Shown here: in pieces, positions 48,570 through 61,800 of the stretch
Layout: every line of letters starts with the position of its first letter
How positions within the stretch are numbered: position 1 is the first letter of the stretch
DNA from: Cloeon dipterum
Taxonomy: Eukaryota; Arthropoda; Insecta; Ephemeroptera; Baetidae
Assembly (NCBI RefSeq): GCF_949628265.1
Contig: NC_088788.1
Location: 20,880,335 to 20,944,334 of the forward strand
Direction: 5' to 3'
DNA length: 64,000 nucleotides
Program-made: the position numbers and the translations under genes
The notes under the pieces: model-generated
What the model saw: only the letters and a program-made list of their open reading frames with translations
The model's database searches: none
Told to the model about the DNA's origin: nothing

Positions 48570-49907
48570 TTACAGCGTAAGCCTATCCGGTGGTTTCCTC
48601 ACTCTAACTGGCCTGGCTGTAGTTACCTGCACTTGATCTTTTATCTTCTCTGGGGGGCGCCCTACCTGAGGGCCTGGTCCCACTGGCTTGACCTGATCCA
48701 TGTGCCTCTCCACCATCACCTGCTGTTCAGATTCTAGGAGAACCCTCCTGGGGCCCAAGATTTTTTTTAACTTGCCAGTCTCCCATTTTGGTCCTCCAGG
48801 TGCAAAATTGCGGAAGACTACACGCTGATCATCCATAGAGAATCTTGACTTTCTAATTGCCGCCGCCGCTTTTCGATCCCTGTCTATCTTCCTCTTCACT
48901 AACCCAGCCGATGGGTGCATCTTGTCCAGTATTGTCTGTGGCCGGTGACCAAGGTTGTACTCCGCTGGCGCTACTCCGGTCCTGACATTGGGAGTGGCGT
49001 TATGACCTAGAAGGAAGCTATCCAGTTTTGCATCCCAGTGCTGGTTTATCGTCTTCTTTAGGAAGTTCTTCACTGTCTGCACCGCGCGCTCTGCAACTCC
49101 ATTTGTTGAGGGACTGTAGGGGGGTGAAAATATGACTTCAATCCCATTTGTTCTACAAAACTCCTGGAACTGCTCAGATCTAAATGCTGGTCCATTGTCA
49201 GCTACAATGACATCACAGAGGCCATGCGTACGAAACAATCTTCGACAAAATCGACTTGCCTCTTCGGCAGACAGTCCCTTCGTTTTCTCCACATCCATGT
49301 ATCCTGACAGGCCATCAGCAACAATGATGTAGGTCTCACCTCTTTTCAACTCAAAATAGTCGATGTGGATCCGGCTCCATGGGCGATGCGGTATTGACCA
49401 AGGTATCACTAAAGACTTATTTGGGGACCTGTTCACCAGCAAGCATGGCTCGCATTGTGCTGCCAATGCTTCAATATTGGACTCAATTCCTGGCCACCAG
49501 AAATAGCTACGTGCTAACGACTTCATCTTGGCGATTCCAAAATGTACCAGGTGAAGGGCTTGTAGCGCTGCGTCCCTCAAACTCGTTGGCACGACCGCTC
49601 TTCCTTGTAAGAGGCAAGACTTCACTTGTGCTAGCTGATAATCTTTTTCCGTCTCAGCTTTCAACTGCTCCAATGTCAAAATCTTGTCTTTCTGGAAACA
49701 CTCGAGGAACGCTATTTTGTACTGTGCAACTTCCAGCTCCTCGTCTTCACCTTCTTCATTTGGCAAGGGTAACCGTTTTAATTTAGTTGGGAGATCTTCA
49801 TTTATCCCTTTCGCTCGACCAAATATTCCGAGCAATGGCTGGTGATCCGTTATGATGGTAAATGGTCTTCCCCAGAGGAATTGCCGGAATTTCTTCACTG
49901 CCCAGAT
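48570..49907 (-). pseudogene. Gypsy pol remnant: RNase H end plus integrase
   Basis: An open frame of 442 codons. It enters within RNase H (AVKKFRQFLWGRPF and TDHQPLLGIFG) and then has a complete-looking integrase. The zinc-binding part is H-x3-H ... C-x2-C (ALHLVHFG, CEPC). The core has the three acidic residues in HIDYFE, VADNGPAF and NGVAERAV, followed by a C-terminal basic domain. Upstream of RNase H the reverse transcriptase palm and fingers are missing, and the frame is offset from Gag-protease by the deletion. It is described as a pseudogene because the polyprotein cannot be made in one frame. Confidence 0.85.
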
Positions 49908-51336
49908 GATTCAGTGCTCTATCCGCTTTTTCAAGTAAGGCATACGGTACTGCTCGTGCTGCATGCTCCTTGGGGACTGCATCAGCTCTCAGAGTCACGT
50001 GGATCGGTTCGCCTTTGAACTTGCCAAGGCCTGGTGAAAAAACTTCTTCAAATTCATGGTAGTCTTGAGGTATCTGTTGTATCTTGTACACTGAAGGCAC
50101 TGCACTGGCACTTGACACTATTTCTTCTTTTTGTCTTGAAATGTCTTCATTGTTGATGTTTCGTAATTTTGGCAAATTCATGGAAATGCCCAATGCGGGG
50201 AACCAGTTGCGGCCAATCAACGACGGTCCGTTCTGTTTCATGACCAGCAGCTCCAACTGCTTTGGACTACATTCACCTTTGACCCAGACCTCTAGGTCCA
50301 CGACACCTGCTGCTTGCACGTCAATGTCCTGGCCCCAGGGTCTCATTTTAATTGTAGATGGTCGTAGTAGATCATTTGGTAACTTGTAACGTAGGTAGGT
50401 GCTGTACCCTATCAGTGAGAATGTTGCACCAGTATCCACTTCCATACGCAGCTTCTTCCCATTCATCGGAATCTCTAAATGTAGTGGTTTTTGTTCGCCA
50501 TTCGCATTGTACTGTAGTTTAAGCAGATAATTAACTACTGCCTCTTCTTGTTGGGTTGCATCCTCCAAGTCTTCCTCAGCCGTCTCCACTACCTCTACAT
50601 AGTTGGCTTGCATCTGTTTCTTTTTGCAGGCTCCTGTGAAATGGGAACCTTTTGTTTGGCAAAACGAGCAATATGCAGCTGCCTTTGACTGGCATTGATG
50701 GAATTTGTGCCCGATTTTTCCACAGCAGAAACATTTGATGTCGCTGCTATTTCCGCTGCTTCTCTGTACTGGTTGGTTCGTCGATCTTTGTAATTCAGGT
50801 AGTCGCTTATTACCTTGGAATAGCTTCTGTTTTGGAGTCATGTGGAATTTATGTAGTGCGGCTGCTGCTTGATCCGCTTCCACTTGCTGCGGCTTGAGTG
50901 CTTTTGTTGCTGCTTCTGCACGTTCGTGCGCAAGTAACTTCTGCGTCACGAATTCCAGGGTCAGTCTCTCTTCTTTCTCGGCCAGTAATGTCTCCTTCAA
51001 CTTTTCGCTCCGCATTCCAGAGATGATTCGCGAGCGAATTTGCTCGTTGACGTTTGCATACTTGCACTTGCTGGCGATTTTGTGTAGATCTGCGATGAAT
51101 TCCGCTGCTGTCTCGTCTTGTTTCTGCACGCGGCTATTCATCTTGTCCTGGTAAACCAGGCTGGATGGCTCGACTTGCTGGAAAAACGAAGCCATTTTTT
51201 CCCAGATCTCCTTTAAGGTCACATCCCTTACCTTCTTCGGCAGGCAAACATTTGATAATAACCTTTCAAAAACGTCATAGCTGTCTAAATTGGTAAGGAT
51301 TATTTGAACTTTTGCAAGACATGCAATGTTTTCCTC
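49908..51336 (-). pseudogene. Gypsy gag-protease remnant
   Basis: This is a single open frame with no ATG near its start. It opens after a stop at 51337-51339. Gag-like helical sequence is followed by two zinc knuckles: CFCCGKIGHKFHQC (C-x2-C-x4-H-x4-C) and a second, less regular Cys/His cluster (CSFC...H...C). The aspartic protease follows with the catalytic DTGA in MEVDTGATFSLIG. The frame then reaches the first conserved residues before the RT (VPYALLEKADRAL) and crosses the deletion out of frame, ending at 49798. The first part of Gag is lost. Confidence 0.85.
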
Positions 51337-53744
51337 TTAATAAAATCAGCTTAAACTTATCTCCAAACAAGTTATTTTCATCACAAAATACCACGAGTTC
51401 CTGCTAAATGAGCTAAGTGAAAATCCCAGAAACCAGTTTTTTTTTGCATTTTTGACTCGTGCTCGCCAACAAGATGCGAAGTGATGAACTTTTCATAAGC
51501 AGCACCAGTACTAGAGCATGAATTAATTCAGCGGTGTCAGGTGTCAGTGCGAATTCGAAATTTACACAAACAGCGTGCACTAACATTTACGCGACTCGTT
51601 ATCAAAATCATAATTGGTCTCGCGGAGAGAATATTGGAGAGCAGTGTTGTTATCTCGTTAGCGCCCATTGTGCTGCTGTTTGAACTTGAATTCCGCTTGG
51701 GTAATATACTGTTGTGCGGCCGCCCCACTGTCCCCTCCGCCGCCGCCGAGTTTCCCTCTAGGACCCTTCTGCTGCTGCGGCGGCCGTGGCGGCTTTCTCC
51801 GTCTTTGCAGCCAGCTCTCCTTTCTATACCTGAGCGCGGCGAGTCAGGTGCAGTAGGACGCGTGCCGCCGTCGCTTGCTGAAGGTTCGTAACTTTTGCTT
51901 TCTTTCCGCGACTCGCTCGCTCGCCAATTCGCAGGCGCAATATAATTTTTATCTAATTCAAATCATTTGTTAGAATTTAGGATACAATTTAATCTTGAGA
52001 ACAATGGAATGCGATTTTTCATTGTTACGCAACCTTATATAAAAGTGTTTTGGTGTCTGCTCTGCTCATCATATACAAGTTTTGTCCATCTGATTCGCGC
52101 CGGTGACCCTGGCCTATAGCTGCTATTTAAATCACGCAACTCTGCACCTGATAATTCTGCTCACGCACTTGAACGATAGCGCACGTCTTTTTTTTATTAA
52201 AATCGCGTTAGCTTCAAACGCAGAGCAAGCAATTTGAATGAAGGATATTGTCCTGGATTGTTATTTTTTTTGCTGACGACAATTTATTGGATTGCGCGCT
52301 CGTCTATTTAAATAAAGCATATGCAAACAGCTCGACTGATGAGCTCCAGTTGCAGCAACGAGGCTGCAATATAATTTATGGTCATTGGACACAACTTAAT
52401 CCTCGTTAATAGGTTACAAAAATTAGCATCGGCAGCGACTGAACTGATTAAATCACAACTCTGCGAAGCCACACCCAAAATCATATTAAAACAGCTGGCT
52501 GGCATGTTCCTGTTTCAAGGTAAACTCGAAAAGGGGACAATTAAAAAAAATAAAATAATAAAAGGATGGCATGCAATTTCTAAAGAAAAATTTTTTCTCT
52601 GTCCGTATATTTTGCACTAATGCCACTTCCAGCGAGTCTAATTTCTATGCCTAACAAAAACCGTTCGAGCGCAACAGAAAGTCAATTGGCCGTAGCTGCG
52701 CCTTGAGCAGTAAATTATCTTTCGCGAACAGCCTCTGGATATTGGAGATGGAGATCAAACTGCTTTAAATGGAAGAGGAATTTTCGCACAGACATCAAAT
52801 ATACAGTTGATGTTGGCCTTTAAATTGAGGAATGTGACACTCATCCATCACTTTGACCAACAGATAATATAGATGAAAATAAAATTCTTCACCATCAGTC
52901 AGATTACACATATCAATGTGGATTAATTTATGGACACGTTTTTGTTCGTTTAAATTAAATTAATTCTAACACTGGATTTTTTTAAATTTTGATGGTTTAA
53001 AAATTATACAAAAGTATTATTATTTTTCTTTTGCGACTGTTTTATTGGACTTACCAAATATTGTTTGACTTTTGTTAATGAGAAACCCATGCAACAAAAA
53101 AAGGATAACATCCAATCTTCTCACGATAGACGTGGCTAGTAAATAGCATTTTATGGCTCTATCCTCTCTCCAAGGTGAATACTGCTTCGAAATTCCACCC
53201 TTTGTTCCGAGTAAAAGGCTAGCCGCGGAGGCAACACCTGCCTAATGCTTGCTCGATCGCATGCACATCGGGAATGCCGTGTTTCCGATCTCACTTGTTC
53301 TTTCCATTCAATTTAACATAAGTTTTAATTCTGAATCTAGGGCTGCATTTATTTCATAGAGCTTTGAACGCTACATATGTAACAACGCTTAAATTATTAT
53401 TCGACGTATTTCTGTCTGTGTTTGGAGAGTAAAAAATAATCTCGAATTTTCTTTGTCGCCGAGGGCTGCGGTCTCCCTGACAAAAAAATTTTTCTACGCC
53501 TCATTTTTCATATCTCACAAATTGTCACCGATTGTGACATCCACCGAATCTAACGTGTGTCTTCTCCTCATGAATCCATGGCACGCACCTTTTAACTCTC
53601 TGCGCCTTTGTTAGGAAAGCACGACAAGGTCCTCTGACGACACGCATGCCATCCCTGTGCGGGCGGCAGACCCGAATTTTTTAAGCAACTAGCCTTTAAT
53701 TCTGGGTCAAATTTTTTCAATTCAGTAGCGAAGCTGAGGACACA
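51337..53744. other. Region between the gypsy element and the SLC5 gene, with candidate SLC5 leader
   Basis: A GC-rich block at 51690-51890 is open in several frames but resembles no family. A TATA motif lies at 52036. An acceptor-like TTTTTTCAATTCAG ends at 53726, 18 bp before the SLC5 start codon, suggesting that a spliced leader exon lies upstream. No other gene recognised. Confidence 0.5.
52036..52045 (+). promoter_or_regulatory. TATA box with initiator-like site
   Basis: TATATAAAAG is followed at about 30 bp by TCATCA (52066-52071), matching TATA-to-start spacing. A donor-like CCGGTGACC lies near 52101, so a short non-coding first exon spliced to 53727 of the SLC5 gene would fit. Inferred only. 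Confidence 0.4.
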
Positions 53745-56010
53745 ATGTCGGCGAAGTTGCGGTTAGACGAGACGCCGTTCGTGCTGAAGGAGGATGAGGC
53801 CACCTGCCAGCCACACATTTCGTACTTTCAATGGCCGGACTACGTCGTCTGCGCCCTGATGCTGCTCGTCTCGGCCGGCATCGGCATTTTCTACGGCATC
53901 CAAGCCAAGAGAAAAAAGGCCAGCGCCGATGACATCCTCGTCGGCGGCAGACAAATGGCCACCTTTCCCATGTCCATGTCGCTCCTCGCCAGGTACGAAT
54001 TCAATCTGCCCGATCGAAATCAATTTTATGCTCTTCATGTTTTGACAATTTTCGTGATTGCAATAATCATTTTAAATGTTTTCTGCAGCCAACATGATTT
54101 TTGTGCTGTGAATATGGTCGGTTAAAAAAAGCGGAATTGCTTCCTCTCAATGAAACTAAAAAGCTCAATCTTTTAGGTAACATAATATACAAACAGCTTT
54201 TTTCTTGGTGACTCCAAAAAGACCTACTATACATAAAAAGTCTATTATTTACTGAAGGTGTTCTGGTTGAAATTACGTGGCGGTAACTTACAGTTACACA
54301 GAGTATAAAATAATCGATTCAAACTTATCAAAAGAAGTTTGTAAGATAATTCGATTGCTTGAATATCAAAGAACTTTGAACGGAGAAGTTTTTCATATTA
54401 TGACTGAGTAAAAATTACTGTGAATCGGAAGGCAAAACAAAAAGCTCAAGTCATTATTGTTTATTTTATCTAATCCACTTTAATTTCAAGTGATTGTTAA
54501 GTTGTTATGAAATAAAAATAATCGGTCGCTAGCAACATCGCAATTTTATTTGATAATCTCTGACGCACAGAATTTTCAACCGGTGACAATAGCAACATCA
54601 ACAAGTGATAAATTAAACAGATAAAAAGCGAAGCTAATGTCATAAAACCCCATGTTAAAATAATTTTACTTTGATGCGAACTTGATGTAACCGTTTAATA
54701 AAATATTTCTCGCTGTGTCCTTTTTTAGCTTCATGTCCGCAGTGACCTTGTTAGGAAACCCAGCCGAAATGTACAACTACGGCACGCAGTTTGTCATGAT
54801 CGGCTTTGCCTACATTGTGACCACGCCGATCACGGCCTACCTTTTCATGCCCGTCTACCACCGCCTCGAGCTCACCTCTGCTTACGAGGTGAAATTGACA
54901 AAAAATAACAATAAATATCAGCATACTCACTAAATAAAAATATTGGCAGTACCTGGAGATGCGGTTCAACAAAGCAGTGCGTCTTATTGGATGCTGCATA
55001 TTTACATTTCATATGGTAATTAACGGTGGGAAATAAGATTCAAATTGAACAATTAATTGTGTCTTTTGAGAACAGATTACCTACATGCCAATCGTAGTGT
55101 ACGCGCCAGCCTTAGCACTTAATCAGGTAACCGGTCTTCACACTTATGCTGCGGTCAGCATTATCTTCGTCGTCTGCATTTTCTACACGTCAATAGTGAG
55201 TAGTATTGATCGATTTGAGGGAAATATTTCAAGAACATAATTTTAAGTACAATTTGTAAGATAGTTAAATTTGCATTAAACTAATTATTCTTAATAACAA
55301 AATATTACCTAAAAATTATCCTGGATGAGATTCTAATTTATTTAAACTCTGACAATGAGCACTTGAATCGTGTGCCCTTCAAAAATTTTATTAACCTATT
55401 ATGCATCGTGCGAAAAATCAATCTTGTTTTAATTTGTTTTGATAAATCACAAGTCCACGACACAAGTTCTAAAAAGTTGACTCAGGAGATTTTTAGCCCC
55501 GAAACGTAATTCATCTTGTTACGCAGGGAGGAATAAAGGCTGTGATCTGGACGGACACGTTCCAAGTGCTGATGATGTTCGCCGGCATGATGGCGGTCGT
55601 TTTCAAAGGCACCGCTGACGCTGGTGGTTTTGGCTACGTCTGGCAAAAGGCAGAGGAGACCGGCAGGAATGAATTTTTCAAGTGCGACTTTTCCTACTCT
55701 CAAATCTAGATAATTTAACTCTTAAAACTCAAATGACAGTATGAATGTTGATCCCCGCGAGAGACACACTTTCTGGTCCATGATCGTCGGCGGCTCGTTC
55801 CTCTGGACCAGCACGTATGCCGCAAACCAGGCGCAGATCCAACGCTTCCTGACGGTGCCCACCGAAAAACAGGCTGTGAGGTTTGTTACATTAATGTTTT
55901 TTAAGCTAAAATTTATCAAATAATGTTTCATAGGATATTAAAAAATAATATCTAAAAGAGCAAATAATACTGACGATAAAGAGCACTAAAAAGTGCTACA
56001 AGCTAAGAAG

Positions 56011-56088
<78 letters not shown>

Positions 56089-58218
56089 AAAAATGAAAGA
56101 GTATTGTAATTGTTTCAGAGGGGCCAAGTAAAAACATTTATATCTCGGTTTAATTAAATTTTTCATAGAGTAAAATCTATATTTTTGATCATTATTGAGG
56201 TTTGATCTGAAGTTCATTTCTTGCAAAATCATCAATTTTACAAATTTTTCCGATTTAGACGGTTTTAGATGATTTTAAGTGTGATTCAAAAAGCATATTT
56301 ATCGCTTACATGACGACTAGGAGCTCATTGTCAGAAGAAAAAACAGTGGACGGTTTGAATCGCTAGTGAAGCCCTTAGTTTTATAAATATGCTTTCTATT
56401 TTTTATTTTTGACAAATTGTTTTTTAACATGTATGTACATATCTTTTGGTGAGAATAAACAAGCAATAATAATAGTTCTCCACGATCACGGTTTGATGTT
56501 GGATATGCAAAATTTGTAGAGCGATCTGGATAAATTGCGTGGGTTTGGTGACTCTGTTGCTGGTGTGCTGCTGGGGCGGCCTGGTCATGTACGCCTACTA
56601 CTTCGACTGCGACCCTTTGACTGCCGGGGTAAGACAAACACGAGAGCGCACTGTTTGAGTTAGCATGTGCATTGTATGTGTGTGTGTTCGCAGCAAGTCA
56701 AGGCGTCCGATCAGCTTTTGCCGCTCTTCGTCATGGACACGATGGGCAGTTTGCCCGGCATCCCGGGCCTCTTCACCGCTGGAATTTTCAGCGGTGCTCT
56801 CAGGTTAATTGAAATTAATTCTTGCCTGCGCGCTTAATCGTCACTTGAGACTTTGCGCCCTCAAAAGCACCGTGTCGACCGGGCTATCAGCGCTGGCGGC
56901 CATCACTTTGAAGGACTTCATGGTGGGCGCGTGCAAAATGAACCTGTCGGACGAGAGGCAGGCAGGCTTGGCCAAGTGGATCAGCTTGATCTACGGCCTC
57001 ATCAGCTTTGGCATCGTCTTCATCGTCGCGCAAATCGGCGGTGTTCTCCAGGTACCAAAAGGGCGTTAATTTTTAAGCTATCCCCGTCCAACAACAATTC
57101 AAAAGCTTTTCTAAAAGGTAGTTGAATTTTATCCCTGAAAGTAGTTATCATTGGCCTAATGATCGACTTATTGAGGTAGTTTAATTTAGTCCAACTCTAA
57201 AGCTCGTTTGAAAGTATTTCTTTCAATTAAGGAAAATTTATATTCTTGATCTCATTGAAGAATCGATTTGATTTATTTTCCGTTTTTGAAGGGCTCTCAC
57301 ATTGTATATAACGAATCCTTGATGTGCCACTCATTTTGCCAAAATTAATTCCAGGAACAGAAATTTAACCACACAGCTTAAAATTGTCAAATACAATTGG
57401 AAAATCTTACAATGTTTCTAGCCAATTAATTAATCATGTATGAATATATAATTGGTAACAGGCGGCTCTCAGCATTCATGGGATTGTCGGCGGTCCGATT
57501 CTTGGGCTGTTCAGTCTCGGCCTTTTGGTTCCCTGGGTAAACTGGAAGGTTAGTTTGTAAGGCTGCATCCAATCAAAAAATTAATGTTGCTTATTCTCTC
57601 AGGGCGCATTTACTGGCACGATAACAGGCTTAGTATTCGTCGCGTGGATGGGATTCGGCGCTCAGGCTGAAGCGGCCATGGGACATATCTCATTTCCGAA
57701 AAAGCCACTTTACACTTTCGGCTGCAACTGCACCGTCGGGCAACCCCCACTACCCCCACCTGAAGGGTGAATAGTCCTGTTTTTTTTACATTTTTTTCTA
57801 TTTTACGACGCTTTCATAGCTACCCCGACGTTTTTCCTCTCTACGCGGTGTCCTACATGTGGTACTCGCCCATCGGGTGGTTCGTCACGACTCTGGTGGC
57901 CGTCTTGGTCAGCTGGCTGACCAAGTTTAATGACCCCAGGCAAATGGACCGCAGGATGCTCTCACCCGGTCTGACCAAACTTATGGACAGTCTTCCCCTC
58001 GACTGGCAGGAAAAGCTCAACTGGCCGCTGTTGTCGAAAGAAAAGGAGGACAAGGATAAAAATGTGAGTGGCAAAATGATTTTCTTGTCCTAAAATATTA
58101 TTTGAAATTTTGTAGATGATTGGTCTGCAAAATATTGGATTCGAAACTGAGATAGTAAACAACACTCTAGGAAAAAAAGAAGGCAGTAGAAGAAGCTCCA
58201 CAAAAAGCCCGTAAATAA
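53745..58218 (+). CDS. SLC5 family sodium-coupled transporter, SMCT-like (SLC5A8/A12 type)
   Basis: This is a sodium/solute symporter of the plasma membrane. By branch resemblance it is closest to sodium-coupled monocarboxylate (and multivitamin) transporters; the actual substrate is unknown. Exons: 53745-53992, 54729-54888, 54950-55015, 55076-55195, 55527-55681, 55740-55880, 56520-56628, 56694-56803, 56868-57051, 57462-57548, 57603-57766, 57820-58063 and 58171-58218, giving 611 residues, the usual family length. Visible marks are a first helix after an extracellular N-terminus ([20 protein letters not shown]), [11 protein letters not shown], the hallmark [26 protein letters not shown] and [20 protein letters not shown]. 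The tail is lysine-rich (EEAPQKARK). An extracellular Cys/Asn site reads CNCTVG. The start ATG is the first in frame and follows an acceptor-like site. No lesion was seen. Confidence 0.93.
56014..56085 (+). repeat. TA dinucleotide microsatellite
   Basis: About 72 bp of uninterrupted TA repeat in the intron between exons 6 and 7 of the SLC5 gene. Confidence 0.95.
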
Positions 58219-58358
58219 GAAGACTATTCTTCGCGCTCCATAAATAAATCCATTCCAAGAGTGGGAAACGTAACATTCAATCTGAAGCACGTACAACAGT
58301 TGTGACTGACTTTATAATTTAATCAGTTGTAAATTATTTTTTAGAAACTTGAATTCGA

Positions 58359-58364
58359 AATAAA
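58359..58364 (+). terminator. Candidate polyadenylation signal of the SLC5 gene
   Basis: AATAAA 141 bp after the stop codon. An earlier AATAAA at 58243-58248 is an alternative only about 25 bp after the stop. Confidence 0.5.
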
Positions 58365-58856
58365 AGACATATTAAATTTATTTAAAACCCAAAAAAGGCT
58401 TTGAAAACCAACGAAACGTTAACGCGCACAAACGAGAGCAAGTCGAATGAATTTATCCGCGGAGGAAATGATCGAAGGGCCTATTTCCGTCACGGTGATT
58501 TGCTTTGGATCGCGTCGGTGGCGTGCGAGCTAGCCAACCCGGATTAGCTCATCCTGGTCCAGATGCATGAACTGACTTCATAACAATATGTCGTGTATGC
58601 ACTCATTCTCGCCAAAAGTTGCAGCAATGGGTGGGACGGGGGCGTTGCGCCAGCCGCGTGCGGCGAATAGAAGAAAAGTCTAGTGAAAGATTTCGAGTTT
58701 TGGCTAGTGGCCGCCTTGCGTGACGTCACGGGCCGCCCGAAATAGCCGTCGGCTAGAGGGGCGGCCAACGAAAGGGGCCCAGTGACAGCTCTAGTCGCAG
58801 CCCAGTCCTCGCACAGGCCACTCGCACGCACAGCCGCAGCCCCGAAGCGCCCAGAG
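58365..58856. promoter_or_regulatory. GC-rich promoter region of the small gene at 58857
   Basis: The sequence becomes GC-rich from about 58600. It contains a perfect CRE palindrome TGACGTCA (within CGTGACGTCACGG, about 58720-58732) and a leader with many short CAG/CGC words before the ATG at 58857. Promoter role is inferred from position. Confidence 0.45.
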
Positions 58857-61800
58857 ATGTACGATACCGACTTTTACACGAGCCGCAGGACCGTGCGGCC
58901 CGCTTTGGCCACCTACACGCACACGGTAAGGCGGCCACTCGGGGCTGGAATATCCCGCAGCACCAACAACACACACCGCACAAAACTCGCTCATAACTCG
59001 ACCATTTCACATTTCACATCTCCATTATTGTCCCTGTGTGTGCGTTCGAATTCCTTTCCTCGTTGCCTATTTTTTAGAGTCACTAGCGCATTCCTTTTTT
59101 AGCGTGTCCATAGGTGAAGAGTGTGTGGTTCGTTTATTGTATGTGATAATGCGTCAGGACATGCTGGAGCAATCTATAAATATATGTTTAAAAAGTAACA
59201 ATAAGCGACACATTCAAAATCAATAATTTTTAACACTTCTACACCTGCAAGACAGTCGTAAAATTAAGATAAGCCTAAATCCCCGTCGTTTAAAAATTAA
59301 AAGGTTGAAAATATAAAAAAAATATCTTGAAAGTCACACTTTTTAACAAAGTGAAAGTCTAAAAATAAATCAATAGAAGTCGGTCTTATTCTGGTCCGGT
59401 TATTTATCAAAATTCCGGGCATTTCTCCACACTGCACGAGTTAGTCAAAATGATATTCGCGGCGTGCGTGTGGCAACAACATAAGCACGACAGTGACACA
59501 TTTGTGACGTCACTTCACAACAAAAGCGACCCCTTCATTGACGATCGTCTCCATTAAGGCCGAAAATCGAGTCTCGCGAGCCAAATATGCAAGCGTCGAG
59601 GGCTTGTCCGAATTTTCGGCTGCCTTGCACTTTACCCGTAATTATGCGAATCGATGATAAGCGGACGCACGGACACATGCGTATGCAAATGGAGCTCACA
59701 TACACGCACACATGTAACACAGGCACACACAAACCCGTATTGTGTAGCGTAGTTTTTACCCCAGCTGCCCTCTCGCAGTGTCATTTGCATCTGTAAATGA
59801 TAGTCGGGCTCGGCTTTTTTTTATCTGTACGCAGTATACTTAGAGATCGATTAATTGCCAATCTAGAAATTTAGTCACATCAGCACCACAGTTCTGTTTG
59901 GTCCAAAACAATAAAGCTTTTGAGATGAAAAAATAATTTTGAGCTAATGACAGTAAAGTTGCAAAGTTATCTGAAGACATTTTTCTCCTCCAAGTGTTTA
60001 TTTTGGTATCATTTCACCGCCGGCCGCTGGGCGAAATAAATTTCTCCAAATCCTTTATATCTGTGTGCGCTTTGCGGAGGATGACTCGTTAAATAACGAC
60101 AGCCCTTCTCCAGAGGCGAGATTGGGTTTCCGTGAAGCGGCCGAGTCCAAATTTAGCGTCGGACGCACGAGACGCGCCTCGCGAGTGGCGCTGCTATTTA
60201 TTATTTTCATTCTAACCAGAGTTATGTCCCGCCGGTCTTATTAGAGGAATAAGTTCTCGTTGGTTGCTTGTCACGAGAAATATTGCCATGGCGACCACGA
60301 CGACTGGATCAAATTTATTAACCAGAGATCCGAATTTTTTAGACCCGCTTTTAGAGGAGAGCGAAGACGTTTCCGAGAAAAGGCTTGAGGAAAGTTGATC
60401 GGCTCAAAAAGACTTACACCTGATTGGACCCGAACGTTAGTTGGAAGCATTAGAAACATGATTCGCATCAAAAGGTTTTAATTCCTTGCGAGTGTTACAC
60501 AAGTTTACAAGCAAGATAGGAAGTCCAGAGTGGAAATGTTTAATTTATTTGCTTTCGGGGTAACTTCAAATGGGAATTCCAGTCGAGGAAACGGACGAAA
60601 TTAAATCAAGTCGCTCGATGAAATTAGGTGTTTTTGTCCTTCGAACCAAAAAAGTGGGTCACTGTTGCGTCGAAAAGGACGAAAAACAGGCGGCGCCAAG
60701 AAGATTCGAACCGCCCACTCGCCGGACGCGAATTCGGTCAGATTTATTAAGCGATTTTGCAAGAATGCAGCAGTTAACCCCGTTCTGTGCTCGCTCGCGC
60801 GCGCCACTGGAGCAGCAGCCTCTCGTCTCGTTGCCTCCGCCTCGCACTTTGCTGGGTATTTCGAGAAGCCGGACACGATATCCCGCGCGCGCGTTTTTAA
60901 AAAGCAGAGAGCTGCCCACGCGGTGAGTGCTCCACTTGGCAGCGGTCCTGAACGAGTGTGTTTGTTGCCTCAATAAAGTGAAGCAGCAAAGCGAGAATCC
61001 GCCAAACTATTTATCAATCCTTTCTCAACTCGTTTCAGCGGTTCAAAGTCCAAACAGCGACAAATTAGATGCTTCAAGTTGGCACGCGGGGGTAATCCTT
61101 GAACAGTGCCTTCTGCGTTTTAAAAGTGGATATAGTTACCAGATGCTCCCCTCTCCCCTAACATATATGCAATTTTATAGCTCCTATGAACTTTTACTTG
61201 GTACCTATTTCAATGTCAATATTTTACTTCTTTGTTCTCTATTGTACCACACCTTTTTTATTCAAAGTTAGTTATTATTTTTTTATAAGGATTTTTAGTG
61301 TTCGCAATTTAAGTTTCTTCAGTGATTGATCATTTACACTTGAGTTCAATTCAGTTGGCGCGTGATTCGAGTTTGTGGGCGTCGGTTCTTTGCCTGCTTT
61401 GCCCAAAATAGGCAACCTGCCAAGCAGACGTGTCCGACAAAAAGCCTAACAACGTCGCGACGATTAGCAGTTTGTTCCTCCCCGCCCTCTGCTCGAGATC
61501 GAGAGCTCCATCTCGGTGACATGCATTGAACGCACCTCTTGTTCTGAGCAACGGTTAATATTTTAGCACTCTACTTTCGGATTTTTCGAGGTAAATACCT
61601 CCCTCCTCGCGCGGCTTTAGAAAGCAGTTTCTGATTTTCCCAGCGCGACGATGAAAGATTCACACGGCCACTTTGACATTTCGCGAGACGAGATATCTCG
61701 CTTCACACAAAAGTGAGATGTCGAGAATTATGAGCGAAGCAGTCGGCAGGAAAGAAAAAGTTGGAGCCGTGCCAGCCGCGCTGCTAATATTAAAACTGGC

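Larger units (their letters stand above)
48248..51336 (-). mobile_element. Defective Ty3/gypsy LTR retrotransposon (K02A2.6-like)
   Basis: The element is on the minus strand, with a 3' LTR (48248-48561), an RNase H-integrase block (48570-49907) and a Gag-protease block (about 49920-51336). The 5' LTR and the start of Gag are missing, since an in-frame stop lies at 51337-51339 and no second LTR copy was found to the right. Most of the reverse transcriptase is deleted at about 49905-49920. It cannot move on its own. Confidence 0.9.

Noticed and set aside
51541-51891. 116-codon frame before the SLC5 gene
   Set aside because: Pro/Ser/Leu-rich chance opening in a GC-rich block. More likely leader or promoter DNA.
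55996-56235. Open frame through the TA microsatellite
   Set aside because: An Ile-Tyr repeat generated by (TA)n inside an SLC5 intron.
60660-60760. Possible tRNA on the minus strand (GGTTCGAATC)
   Set aside because: The T-stem does not pair beyond two base pairs and no cloverleaf is visible.
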